Position numbers and translations under genes: made by a program. Under the pieces are notes generated by a model, which saw only the letters and a list, made by a program, of their open reading frames with translations, made no database searches and had not been told where the DNA came from. Below are positions 7,759 to 16,142 of a stretch of 26,032 nucleotides of DNA, one piece after another. Position 1 is the first letter of the stretch; every line of letters begins with the position of its first letter. The DNA comes from DATAYF01 sp036272735 (GTDB lineage: Bacteria; Chloroflexota; Ktedonobacteria; Ktedonobacterales; Ktedonobacteraceae): positions 1 through 26,032 of the forward strand of contig DATAYF010000137.1 in NCBI GenBank assembly GCA_036272735.1, read 5' to 3'.

Positions 7759-10700
7759 ATGCGATCCTGCTCATCATGTGGATCACAGTCTCCCGATCAT
7801 GCTCGCTTCTGCGGAAGGTGCGGTCAGCCAACTGGCGCCCCATCTTCATCGTCAATAGCAGCCAGCGAGACCGTCGTCACGCAGCAATATGCGTCAACTT
7901 CTCCTTACGAGCAAACCAGTATATTGCCAGAAACCTTATCTGAAATTGAGGCATCAGTGCAGTCGTTAAGCACTCATGCTCTGTTCGCAGACAATATTGT
8001 GCTCTCTCCATCGACCGCACAGGCAGAGTTTACACCACTCTCAGATGAGCATGACCCTGTAAGCGAGCCTCTTGCTGCAATAACAGTCAGGCCAGCGGTC
8101 GATGAGCTTTTAGCCGAGCAACGTGAACGCATCATCGGCTACCTGCTGGCGATGATCCCCTTTGTTGACGAAGCGCGCAGTGAAAAAAATCACGCGCAGT
8201 TTCAAAAAAATGCAGCCGAACTTCCGCCCATCGATGATGATTCGTGGGGTCATATTGCCTTTATTACCGGCATTTACGGTCGCTATATGTGGAAGCATCC
8301 ACTGAGTCACGCGCAAAAATTCGGTATGTGGCAAGCGCTGGTGTGGGCCGTGCGCTACGAGCAACACTTTCGCCCCAAGATGGTGAACGACCGCAGCGGC
8401 GAACTGCTCAATTTCTTTAATGGCTGCGCCCACGACACCGCCTTCCTTGACTACGCGGTCGACGATATTCTCACCCTGATCGCGGAACTACACATCGCCA
8501 CGGTGAAAAAGATTAACGAGCGCCTGGTCAAATTGACGCAGGTTTCGCCCGCAATTGTGCAAACATTTCAAACAAAAGTGAACGAACGATTGACAGCCAC
8601 GCCCGCGCTCTCCACCCAGATCCATGACCTCAATCCACCTGGCCAGCAGGCGGATGCCATTGAGCAAAACGCCGTGATGCATGCGATTGATCAACTCTGG
8701 CCCTTACTTGATAGGAAAACCGAAAGTCGCAATTACGCGCTTTTCCAGCAGGCACGCCAGGCGCCGCAAACTTCGCAAGCCATCCAGAACATCGTCACCT
8801 TAGCCACCTTTATCGTACGCAACGCATTCTATCGTTACACACACGAGAGTCATCTCCTGGGCAGCACCCTTTCTGAGCAGCAACTCAAACACATTCTTTT
8901 GCTTGCGCATTTCGCTACGCGTCACACGCACGATGATACAATGCACTACGCTCATTTTCTTTTTGACACGCTCCAACACATGCGTCGTCATGATCTGGAT
9001 GCCGCCGCATTCAGCCATGAATTTACGCAGCGCTTTACCAGCACGCATCCCCACAAACCAGATCATGATCTCTGGTCTGATCTGTTTGGCCTGGTGACGC
9101 GCCACCTCAGCGAACAGCGCGCAGCGAACACAATCGATCCTTTTGAGGCGGACGCCTGGATTCAGGTTTTTGCCGCTATCGAAACAGTAGAGATGAGCGA
9201 TGCCGAACGTTTTCTGGCAGAAGTCCGGCAACATCATGTCCGCGAGAGCATTGCGCTCAACACGCTTCAGAGGAACATAGACCAACGACAGCAATCTGCC
9301 ATCACGTCGTCTCATCCGCTGGCTTTTTTAGGCGACGCCCGGCGCAAAGAATTTCTAGAGAGCATTCGGGTTCCACAATTAGATACCATCGCGTCCATCC
9401 TACAGGAATCGCGTCAACCGTTGCTCGCGACGCTAAGCCGTTTGCTCGCCGATCCGGCCTTCCACGAAATGCTGCCCCCACGCCGTCCGCTCCATATTCG
9501 TAATAAGCAGGGAACCGACCTTTTTCCTGAAGCCAAAACGTCCATTCTAAGCGCGGATCAAGAGGATTGGCGCAAAGCTCTCCCGCTTTTCGAGCAGGGT
9601 GAACGCGATACACCCAGACGCGAATACAAGGCGCTGGCTCGTGAATGGTCGCTCTTCGCACAGGCACGCGTGTACGGTCCCGTTCGCGTGGTGACGCGCT
9701 GGGAGGATGACCGCAACCAGGGTGCAGCCTCCTGGGAAGAAATCTGGAACCTGGCCGTTTTCTATCTAAAAATCAATCAATTGGCTCAGGCCCTCGATGT
9801 GCTCACGCCCGGCGTTGCCCAACACACTGCCCCATTCGCCCACATACGCTTCGCGCTCTATTGTGGCGTGCAGATCGTTGAGCACGCGGAGAAGGAAAAG
9901 ACAGCGGCCGTGCAGCAAGCCAATGCCTTTCTCATGCAGCAACTCACCAAACTTCCACTCCCGGAATGCTATCTGGCCTGGCTCTTACTCATCAACGAGC
10001 AACAGGAAAACGCCGACCTGCTGCAACACCTGCGCATCCTCAGTACCTTTCAAGAGCTTCTGGAAAGCCCGACCACATTGTTAGTACCCGAAGAATTGCA
10101 CGCTGATAACATGGTCGAAGCATTCCAAAGCGCCCTCCAACAGCTTTCAATGACGACAACCTGGCAGATCTGGATTAACGATTATGCCGAGCGGCACCCA
10201 TACAATCGCAAAGCCTGGCAGCTCTTGAGCGAAACCTATGAGCAAGCCGAGCAGCTAGAGCAGGCCGAAAAGGCGCTCCAACATATTGCGCATATTCAAC
10301 TCGACCAGCACCAGCGTCAGGTCAACAAGGGTACGCCACCATCCGATCTTCGCTACCTACGCATCAGCCTGATCAAAATTTTCGAGTTCTACCGCCGTCA
10401 TGACCTCCTGGCGAACAGTAACGCGACCTTCCAAACCTACTACAAAGCGTTGCCGGAACTGTGGGACCACCAGATGGCAGCCAACAAACTTCTGATAGAC
10501 CTCACACGCTTGCACATCGAGGGCGGCACACCCACACCTGCACAAAGCAAGCTGCCCGGCGACGTTGTCAACGCCTGGCTCAATTTGCAATCTGCACTCG
10601 GCAATACCCATGACCTCGCCAGCCTGCAAGCGCTACAAACGCGCCTGAATGTAGCAATTGACCTGCTCACCACGCATCAAAAAGCGGCTCGTGAAGGTGC

Positions 10701-12957
10701 AATGGTTCTTAAGGACTTGTTGCATGAGATGTGCGAACTTGATACGGTGACCTGGCAACATAACGAGCTTCATCGCGCGGTCAAGCGGCTGAATACGGCG
10801 CTACAGCAGGCCAACCTGCTTGTGCAAAAAGAACCAGCACTGGCCACGCTCAAGGCGCTTGTCACCGCCATGCAACGCGCCTTCGAAAAATTCAGCATTG
10901 CCCAACAACTTGCCCCCAGAATGCACGTGCATCCCACACCGCTCGGCAGCGGCCTCCCCGCCGACCTGACCGCGACGACCCTCGTCATACGCCTGACCAA
11001 TCCAGGGCCAGGGGATATCAGCAATATTCAGGTCACATGTAGCAATGACGGGCATATCGTCTCCCGGCAAGAGGGGAAACTAGCGCTCTTGCCGGAGCAA
11101 TGTGAGGGCATCGTTGCTATTCCCGTGACGACGCACCCCACGCACGAGGGCGAGCAGGTTGAATGTCAGGTTCATATCCAATATCAATGGGGCGTGATGC
11201 AGGGTTTAAATAGTTCGCACCCCCTCACGACCCACTGGTTCAGTTTCCATGACTTTCTCCAACAACGCCATATCGCCGACTACGAAATTCCTATCCCCTA
11301 TGTTTTTGACACAGCTATCGATTTCACCAAACACGATGCACGCCTGTTTCAGGGTCGTGAAAACGAGCTGAATCTGATCCGCAACGTCTTTTTGAAAAAG
11401 CAAATGACAGGCGCACCGATCTACTTTCATGGCATTCGCAAGGTTGGCAAAACATCGCTGTTGCACCGCATCTGCCTGGAACTGCAGCAAGGGGATTTCT
11501 TCCCTTGCATCGTCGATCTACACGGCATTAAAGCCACGCAACAAACGCTCGATGTCGTAATCAATACCTTTACCACGCGTATTCTTGAAAATCTCAGAAT
11601 GCAGGGCTTTGATGTTACTGATGTGCAGCCAGTAACCGTTGAGCATACCAACCCGATTGTAGGGGTCGAGCATTTTTTCAACACGCTTTGTGAGCGCGCG
11701 GGCAACAAGCAAATCGTGTTGCTTTTGGATGAATTTCATGTGATCGTCGCCGAACGCACCACTGCGCTGCTCGACTTGCTGCGGCACATTCACCAGAACG
11801 ATGACCTGCTCTTTATTATGTCGGGTTGGCTACGTCCAGAACCCATGCGCCGTGCCTGTCCCGAAACGCAGTTGTTTCCCCTGGTCGGACGACCCGTTGA
11901 CTACCTGCCACTTGAGACGGTACGCCAGGTGTTACGTGTTCCGGTGGCCGATTACGGCATCACCATTCCAGAGGAGACTGTGCGCCGAGTCTATAGCCAG
12001 ACGGCTGGGAATCCCTATCACGTTGCCAAGCTCGCATCATTCGGCATCGCCCAACTCAACGCGGAACATCGCACCGCTCTAGCACCGCAGGATATCGACG
12101 AAATCGCGGCTACACTCGCCAAAGATCCGGCCAACTTCACCTCTTCCTCTTTTAGTCCGTTGATCTTTACCCCAGAAGAACAGCGCGCCGCCATTCACTT
12201 TGCGAAAGATCTACAGGGGCCACGCGACTCGCTTTCTATAGCAGAGGCGACCAACTGCTTTGGACTGGATATCATCCGCAGCCTGGAAGAAAATTACCTG
12301 CTCGAACTGTGCGGTGATCGGCTCTACATTCGTAGCAGCCTGCTCACGAGCTACCTGCAAACGCGCCTGGTAGAGCCACGCACGCTGCCAACACAAACGG
12401 CTGTACAGAAACGTGTCGGCATCTTCGTCGATTACGAAAACCTTCTGCCCTTGCTGCCACAATGCATGAAGACGTTGGAGGCGGGAACTGCGCTTATACG
12501 CTACGCAGCAAGCTTTGGCGAGGTGGTATGCCACTGGGTGTGTGCCGATCCACGCAATATTCCTGATGCAGTCGGCACGCGCATCGCCCTAGAGCAAGCG
12601 GGCTTCCTCGTGCAGTATCCACGCGGCGAACCGCAATCGGGTCCAGTTGCCAAGAATCTGACGGATTTTGCGCTGCTAGAACGCATCAGCGATGAGATGA
12701 CGCATAGCGAGCCTGATATCTACCTGCTGATTAGTGGCGACCGAGATTACTACGAGAAAATCGCAGGACTGCTTGATCGTGGCTATATAGTGCGCCTGGC
12801 TGCTTCGGCAAACGATGGGCATCTGGCCTCGAAATACAAGCGGCTACAGGAGCAGCGCACGCAGATCCGGCACGCCGAAGGCTACACGGAGTCCGATTTC
12901 TTCATCGATGATCTTGATGCTATTCTGCGCGATACGCCAACGACGCCAGTACAATGA
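7759..12957 (+). CDS. Zinc ribbon - TPR-like - STAND/AAA ATPase - NYN ribonuclease fusion
   Basis: A 1732-residue multidomain protein. Order: zinc ribbon with C4/C7/C18/C21 (CSSC...CGRC); a Ser/Thr-rich linker to about 115; a long helical region (about 120-1050) with a clear TPR-like hairpin near 819-850 (AWQLLSETYEQAEQLEQAEKAL); a beta-sandwich at about 1058-1165 (LVIRLTNPGPGDISNIQVTC); a P-loop ATPase with FQGRENEL, Walker A GIRKVGKT (1225-1232) and Walker B IVLLLDEF (D1324, E1325), then a STAND/AAA-type lid with TAGNPYHVAKLA; and a C-terminal NYN/LabA-type PIN-like domain with FVDYEN (D1558, N1561), D1636 and SGDRD (D1661, D1663), so all expected metal-binding acids are present. ATG 7759 has CGGAGG six bases upstream. 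Architecture suggests an NTP-driven switch controlling an RNase, but the biological role is unknown. The kinase-like gene follows after 29 bases. Confidence 0.88.
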   Translation: MRSCSSCGSQSPDHARFCGRCGQPTGAPSSSSIAASETVVTQQYASTSPYEQTSILPETLSEIEASVQSLSTHALFADNIVLSPSTAQAEFTPLSDEHDPVSEPLAAITVRPAVDELLAEQRERIIGYLLAMIPFVDEARSEKNHAQFQKNAAELPPIDDDSWGHIAFITGIYGRYMWKHPLSHAQKFGMWQALVWAVRYEQHFRPKMVNDRSGELLNFFNGCAHDTAFLDYAVDDILTLIAELHIATVKKINERLVKLTQVSPAIVQTFQTKVNERLTATPALSTQIHDLNPPGQQADAIEQNAVMHAIDQLWPLLDRKTESRNYALFQQARQAPQTSQAIQNIVTLATFIVRNAFYRYTHESHLLGSTLSEQQLKHILLLAHFATRHTHDDTMHYAHFLFDTLQHMRRHDLDAAAFSHEFTQRFTSTHPHKPDHDLWSDLFGLVTRHLSEQRAANTIDPFEADAWIQVFAAIETVEMSDAERFLAEVRQHHVRESIALNTLQRNIDQRQQSAITSSHPLAFLGDARRKEFLESIRVPQLDTIASILQESRQPLLATLSRLLADPAFHEMLPPRRPLHIRNKQGTDLFPEAKTSILSADQEDWRKALPLFEQGERDTPRREYKALAREWSLFAQARVYGPVRVVTRWEDDRNQGAASWEEIWNLAVFYLKINQLAQALDVLTPGVAQHTAPFAHIRFALYCGVQIVEHAEKEKTAAVQQANAFLMQQLTKLPLPECYLAWLLLINEQQENADLLQHLRILSTFQELLESPTTLLVPEELHADNMVEAFQSALQQLSMTTTWQIWINDYAERHPYNRKAWQLLSETYEQAEQLEQAEKALQHIAHIQLDQHQRQVNKGTPPSDLRYLRISLIKIFEFYRRHDLLANSNATFQTYYKALPELWDHQMAANKLLIDLTRLHIEGGTPTPAQSKLPGDVVNAWLNLQSALGNTHDLASLQALQTRLNVAIDLLTTHQKAAREGAMVLKDLLHEMCELDTVTWQHNELHRAVKRLNTALQQANLLVQKEPALATLKALVTAMQRAFEKFSIAQQLAPRMHVHPTPLGSGLPADLTATTLVIRLTNPGPGDISNIQVTCSNDGHIVSRQEGKLALLPEQCEGIVAIPVTTHPTHEGEQVECQVHIQYQWGVMQGLNSSHPLTTHWFSFHDFLQQRHIADYEIPIPYVFDTAIDFTKHDARLFQGRENELNLIRNVFLKKQMTGAPIYFHGIRKVGKTSLLHRICLELQQGDFFPCIVDLHGIKATQQTLDVVINTFTTRILENLRMQGFDVTDVQPVTVEHTNPIVGVEHFFNTLCERAGNKQIVLLLDEFHVIVAERTTALLDLLRHIHQNDDLLFIMSGWLRPEPMRRACPETQLFPLVGRPVDYLPLETVRQVLRVPVADYGITIPEETVRRVYSQTAGNPYHVAKLASFGIAQLNAEHRTALAPQDIDEIAATLAKDPANFTSSSFSPLIFTPEEQRAAIHFAKDLQGPRDSLSIAEATNCFGLDIIRSLEENYLLELCGDRLYIRSSLLTSYLQTRLVEPRTLPTQTAVQKRVGIFVDYENLLPLLPQCMKTLEAGTALIRYAASFGEVVCHWVCADPRNIPDAVGTRIALEQAGFLVQYPRGEPQSGPVAKNLTDFALLERISDEMTHSEPDIYLLISGDRDYYEKIAGLLDRGYIVRLAASANDGHLASKYKRLQEQRTQIRHAEGYTESDFFIDDLDAILRDTPTTPVQ

Positions 12958-12986
12958 GGATGAGAAGCAGATAGAAAGGCGTATAA

Positions 12987-13610
12987 ATGTTTGCTGTTTG
13001 TCATCAATGCGGTAAATATGCGGTCGAAAAAGAGATCGACCCTGACGGTCCGTTCGCCATTTGTCCATACTGCAACTATGCCCATCCATTCCTGCGCCAG
13101 CCACTCTTCGTGATTACCGGGCCCAGTGGAGCAGGCAAAACAGCCATGACCATTGCGCTTACTTCTGTCCTGCGCGACTGTGCTGTAGTTCTGGAGACAG
13201 ATATCTTATGGGGTGCAATTCCTGCCGGTCCAGAAAATGATTATCAGAACTACCATGATGCCTGGCTCAGTATTGCCATGAACATCGGCCAATCAGGGAG
13301 ACCTGTGGTGCTTTGTGGTACTGCCACTCCTAAACAATTAAATACCAGCCCAATCAGTCGTTATTTTGCCCAGCTTCATATGCTGGCACTTGTTTGCGAT
13401 GACGACATTTTGATACGACGATTGCAGGATCGTCCGCAATGGCGCAAGGCTGACGCGCCCGAGTTTATCGCGAGGATGGTGCAATTCAACCAGTGGCTCA
13501 AGGAGAACGCAACCCAGACCAAGCCGCCCATGACCCTCTATGACACAGGCTGTCACTCGCTTGCTGAGACAACGGAAGGTGTCGCACAATGGATACACCA
13601 ACGCCTCTGA
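12987..13610 (+). CDS. Zinc-ribbon P-loop kinase-like protein
   Basis: A 207-residue protein. The N-terminus is a zinc ribbon (C5/C8 and C26/C29). A P-loop NTPase of the nucleotide/small-molecule kinase type follows, with Walker A GPSGAGKT at 45-52, and then VVLETDILWG, where the Asp sits like the substrate-binding or base residue of kinases. VVLCGTATP and a lid-like stretch DDDILIRRLQDRPQWR complete the fold. The substrate is unknown; comparable proteins are usually labelled AAA_33-like or nucleoside-kinase-like. ATG 12987 is preceded by GAAAGGCG. The 29-base gap to the giant ATPase-NYN gene and the shared presence of N-terminal zinc ribbons suggest the two are expressed together and perhaps work on the same RNA or nucleotide. 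No other P-loop kinase family is clearly matched. Confidence 0.82.
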   Translation: MFAVCHQCGKYAVEKEIDPDGPFAICPYCNYAHPFLRQPLFVITGPSGAGKTAMTIALTSVLRDCAVVLETDILWGAIPAGPENDYQNYHDAWLSIAMNIGQSGRPVVLCGTATPKQLNTSPISRYFAQLHMLALVCDDDILIRRLQDRPQWRKADAPEFIARMVQFNQWLKENATQTKPPMTLYDTGCHSLAETTEGVAQWIHQRL

Positions 13611-13649
13611 TTGTAGATGCGTGGCTATAAGAATATGATCGTTTTGCTG

Positions 13650-13685
13650 CCAAAATAAAAAGGAAGTGGCTCTTCGAGCCACTTC
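13650..13685 (-). terminator. Intrinsic terminator of tRNA-Arg
   Basis: Ten-bp perfect stem (GAAGTGGCTC 13663-13672 with GAGCCACTTC 13676-13685), followed on the minus strand by CTTTTTATTTTG. It begins only 6 bases after the tRNA 3' end. Confidence 0.85.
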
Positions 13686-13691
13686 TAAAAA

Positions 13692-13764
13692 CGCACCAGG
13701 CAGGACTTGAACCCGCAACCCCTTGATCCGAAGTCAAGTGCTCTATCCATTGAGCTACTGGTGC
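13692..13764 (-). tRNA. tRNA-Arg (anticodon TCG)
   Basis: The minus strand folds into a cloverleaf. The acceptor GCACCAG pairs with CTGGTGC, the D arm is GCTC...GAGC, and the anticodon stem is CTTGA/TCAAG with the 7-base loop CTTCGGA giving anticodon TCG, which reads CGA. The T arm is GCGGG TTCAAGT CCTGC. The discriminator is G at 13692 and the CCA end is not encoded. A terminator follows directly. No integrase or attachment-site duplication is seen near it. Confidence 0.95.
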
Positions 13765-13769
13765 AACAT

Positions 13770-13800
13770 GGCAATTGTGCCATATGTAGGCACAATTGTC
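13770..13800. repeat. Inverted repeat in front of tRNA-Arg
   Basis: Positions 13770-13781 pair with 13789-13800 (11 Watson-Crick pairs and one G-T) around a 7-base spacer. It lies between the PhzF-like gene's stop codon and the tRNA and overlaps the possible tRNA promoter. It could be an operator, or a hairpin ending the PhzF transcript, though there is no U-tract. Confidence 0.5.
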
Positions 13801-13802
13801 AA
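13774..13802 (-). promoter_or_regulatory. Possible promoter of tRNA-Arg
   Basis: Minus strand: TTGACA (13802-13797), 17-base spacer ending TGG, CACAAT (13779-13774). The -35 is consensus and the -10 is an extended, weaker form. The predicted start is only a few bases from the mature tRNA end, an unusually short leader. Confidence 0.5.
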
Positions 13803-13815
13803 TAACACAACCACG

Positions 13816-14607
13816 CTAGCAGGTCAGTTCGCCCCGCAGCACGGTTATGGCTTGACCACCCAGGATCACTCGTTCGCCCTCAGTTCGTACGCGCACAGCG
13901 CCGCCTCGTGCTGATGCTTGATACCCGATCAGTTCGTTGCGCCCCAACTTACGACCCCAATATGGTGCAAGGCAACAGTGCGCGGAACCGGTCACCGGAT
14001 CTTCATTGACACCCGTCCGTGGTCCAAAGAAGCGCGAGACGAAATCATACTCGCGTTTCTCGGCACGACTCGTCACGATGACTCCGCGCGCTGGCACACG
14101 CGTAAGTAGACCGAAATCTGGTTGTAGATTGCGCACAACCTCCTCAGACTCTACCTCTACTACATAGTCGAACTCGTTTTTGCCAACATAGGTAGCACGA
14201 CAACCTAACGCCTCCAATAAGCTAGCAGGGGCCGTTATTGTCGTCTCAGGTTTGACGGGAAAATCCATCTCGATCCATGCATCCTGGCGCGTAGCCAGCA
14301 ATTCACCACTACGCGTAAAAAAACGCGCCTGTTCGGTAGGCTGTAATACTCCCATCTCCCACAACGCGTGAGCGCTGGCGAGCGTGGCGTGGCCACACAA
14401 ATCCACTTCCACAGTGGGAGTAAACCAGCGCAAGCGAAAACCATTTTGTTCGCGCAGCAGAAACGCCGTCTCAGAGAGGTTCATCTCCTGTGCCACGTGC
14501 TGCATCCATTGCTCATCGCGTGCATCCGGCAACAGACACACAGCGGCAGGATTGCCAGCAAAAGGCTCGCGCGTAAAGGCATCGACCTGGACAATTTGTA
14601 CACTCAT
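13816..14607 (-). CDS. PhzF family protein (isomerase-like)
   Basis: A 263-residue member of the PhzF/YddE family, which has the diaminopimelate-epimerase fold; phenazine-pathway members isomerise trans-2,3-dihydro-3-hydroxyanthranilate, while most others have unknown substrates. Family motifs are VDAFTREPFAGNPAAVC at the N-terminus, NLSETAF with the catalytic Glu, RWFTPTVEVDLCGHATLA in the middle, and GVNEDPVTGSAHCCLAPYW in the second half. Length is normal. ATG 14607 has AAAGGGAT upstream. The HAD gene lies 68 bases upstream on the same strand, so the two may be co-transcribed. Nothing else of a phenazine pathway is present, so I would not assign phenazine synthesis. Confidence 0.9.
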   Translation of the reverse strand: MSVQIVQVDAFTREPFAGNPAAVCLLPDARDEQWMQHVAQEMNLSETAFLLREQNGFRLRWFTPTVEVDLCGHATLASAHALWEMGVLQPTEQARFFTRSGELLATRQDAWIEMDFPVKPETTITAPASLLEALGCRATYVGKNEFDYVVEVESEEVVRNLQPDFGLLTRVPARGVIVTSRAEKREYDFVSRFFGPRTGVNEDPVTGSAHCCLAPYWGRKLGRNELIGYQASARGGAVRVRTEGERVILGGQAITVLRGELTC

Positions 14608-14675
14608 CGCTCATCCCTTTCAAGCGGTCAGTTCACCCGATATACAAAACGAACCATGTTCCCTTTGTGCGAAAG

Positions 14676-15359
14676 TCAAGCCAATGTAGCGTTGGAGCGC
14701 ATCTTTTCTACCTGTGCTAATAAATCAGCCAGCGGCCTGGCGGCCATGGAAGGAATGCGCAAATCGGCATGACCGAGCGGCAATTGCTGGGTGATGGCAT
14801 TAGGAACGGCAATGGCAAAAATTCCAGCGCGTTGTGCTGCTCGTACGCCGTTTGGCGAATCTTCAAAAGCGACGGCTTGTTCAGCCGTGAGATGCAATCC
14901 TTGCAGTGCCGCAAGGTATAAATCCGGCTCTGGCTTCTGATGCTCCACTTCATCACCACAACAAATGCAATCGAATTGTTCATACAAACCAAGTCGCTTC
15001 AGGTGCCCGGCGACCCATTGGCGGGACGAGTTTGAAGCCAGGCCCACTTTGAGGCCAAGCTTCCTGGCTTCCTGCACGTAATTTTCAACGCCAGGTAACA
15101 CCTCAAGCTGCTCCACCATTTTGAGATGCAATTGTTTCCGCCTGACCTGGATGTCTGCTTGCGGCAAAGGATAGCCTACTGTTGTTTCCAGGTAAGCAGC
15201 GGCATCAAAATGTTGGGTGGTGCCGCCGATACATGCTACCCATTCTTCAAGGGGAAGATCACAGCCATATTCACGATAAATTGCTTGCCACGATTGAAAT
15301 GCTGGTACTTCTGTTTCTAAAATCAAACCATCAAAATCAAAAATTAGCGCTTGTATCAT
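14676..15359 (-). CDS. HAD superfamily hydrolase, beta-phosphoglucomutase-like
   Basis: A 227-residue cytoplasmic phosphatase or phosphomutase. Motif I is FDFDG with the nucleophile D8 and acid/base D10; the helical cap follows (LILETEVPAFQSW...). Motif II is GLASNSS, motif III is the Lys in HQKPEPDLYL, and motif IV is AFEDSPNG. This order, and the cap between motifs I and II, place it with the beta-phosphoglucomutase/phosphatase group that acts on small sugar phosphates; the substrate is not readable. ATG 15359 is supported by GGGAGA five to six bases upstream. It precedes the PhzF-like gene on the same strand. Confidence 0.9.
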   Translation of the reverse strand: MIQALIFDFDGLILETEVPAFQSWQAIYREYGCDLPLEEWVACIGGTTQHFDAAAYLETTVGYPLPQADIQVRRKQLHLKMVEQLEVLPGVENYVQEARKLGLKVGLASNSSRQWVAGHLKRLGLYEQFDCICCGDEVEHQKPEPDLYLAALQGLHLTAEQAVAFEDSPNGVRAAQRAGIFAIAVPNAITQQLPLGHADLRIPSMAARPLADLLAQVEKMRSNATLA

Positions 15360-15573
15360 TCGTCTCCCATTCAGTATCGATATTTTTTACGGGCACAGTT
15401 CCACGCTCTTTTATTTTATAACATGAAAGATACTCACTGGTATTTGCCTGGACAAATGTGTCGATGCATGGTATTTTTGAGGCATATTAATAAATTGATA
15501 GCATTATACTATGCTTGTGGGATGAGTAGCCAGGAATCTCTACCAGACAAATTCCTCGCCCTATTCGTCACCA

Positions 15574-15602
15574 TTGCAGCCATTTGTCCGTTACATTATA
15601 AT
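15574..15602 (+). promoter_or_regulatory. Sigma-A type promoter of the response regulator
   Basis: TTGCAG (15574-15579), 17-base spacer, TATAAT (15597-15602). The leader to ATG 15656 would be about 47 bases. A second possible -10 (TATACT, 15505-15510), flanked by the inverted pair AGCAT/ATGCT, lies upstream without a clear -35. Confidence 0.65.
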
Positions 15603-15655
15603 ATAGCTTTACTCATTATGCTCATCACACTATCTAATAGAAAAGGAGTCCAGCA

Positions 15656-16078
15656 ATGCCACGGGAGGTCATTCCGCCAGCAGCACAGAGCCCACATACT
15701 ACAACCATCTTGATCGTCGAAGACGACGCTGATATTGGACAATTTCTACAACAGTTGATCGAAGAAGATACGCCATACAACACTGTCCTTCTGAACAATA
15801 GTCAAAAGGCACTGGAGCAAGCTCCCCTTGTCCGTCCTTGCCTGATGTTATTCGATTACCGATTACCAGGAATGAACGGACTTGAACTGTATGATCGTCT
15901 TCAAACAACAAAAGAGACGCGAGGCGTACCAGCGATTATGATGAGTGCAACGCTTCCCATTGAAGAATTAGCAAAGCGCGGTATTCATCAACTTCGCAAG
16001 CCTATGGATATTGGCGGGGTTATTCGTATGATTACGCACGCCCTGGCTAGTTATGAGGAAAAACAACTACAGTTGTAG
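15656..16078 (+). CDS. Stand-alone response regulator receiver protein
   Basis: A 140-residue CheY-like receiver with no output domain. Visible are the strand ILIVEDDAD carrying the acidic metal-binding pair, the phosphoacceptor Asp in LMLFDYRLPGMNG, the Thr/Ser position in IMMSAT, and the conserved Lys in LRKPMD. It should be phosphorylated by a partner histidine kinase and act through protein contacts. About 18 N-terminal residues before the fold look disordered. ATG 15656 has AAAAGGAG upstream. No histidine kinase gene is next to it, so it is an orphan in this window. Confidence 0.92.
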   Translation: MPREVIPPAAQSPHTTTILIVEDDADIGQFLQQLIEEDTPYNTVLLNNSQKALEQAPLVRPCLMLFDYRLPGMNGLELYDRLQTTKETRGVPAIMMSATLPIEELAKRGIHQLRKPMDIGGVIRMITHALASYEEKQLQL

Positions 16079-16133
16079 AGTGGTGTCCGATTAAGAATAT
16101 TGGAGTCATCTTATTCTCTCTGGTAGCATAATC

Positions 16134-16142
16134 TGGTACAAT
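16134..16142 (+). promoter_or_regulatory. Extended -10 promoter of the small Lys-rich gene
   Basis: TGGTACAAT (TGn plus TACAAT at 16137-16142) about 75 bases before GTG 16217; no -35 stands out. It shares the 12-mer TGGTACAATAGG with the element after aroA. Confidence 0.45.

Noticed and set aside
8800..9315. A 171-codon minus-strand frame inside the giant gene
   Set aside because: It is a shadow of the helical region, with no motif and no start signal.
13692..13802. tRNA-Arg as an integration site for a mobile element
   Set aside because: No integrase, no duplicated tRNA 3' end and no shift in gene type was found on either side.
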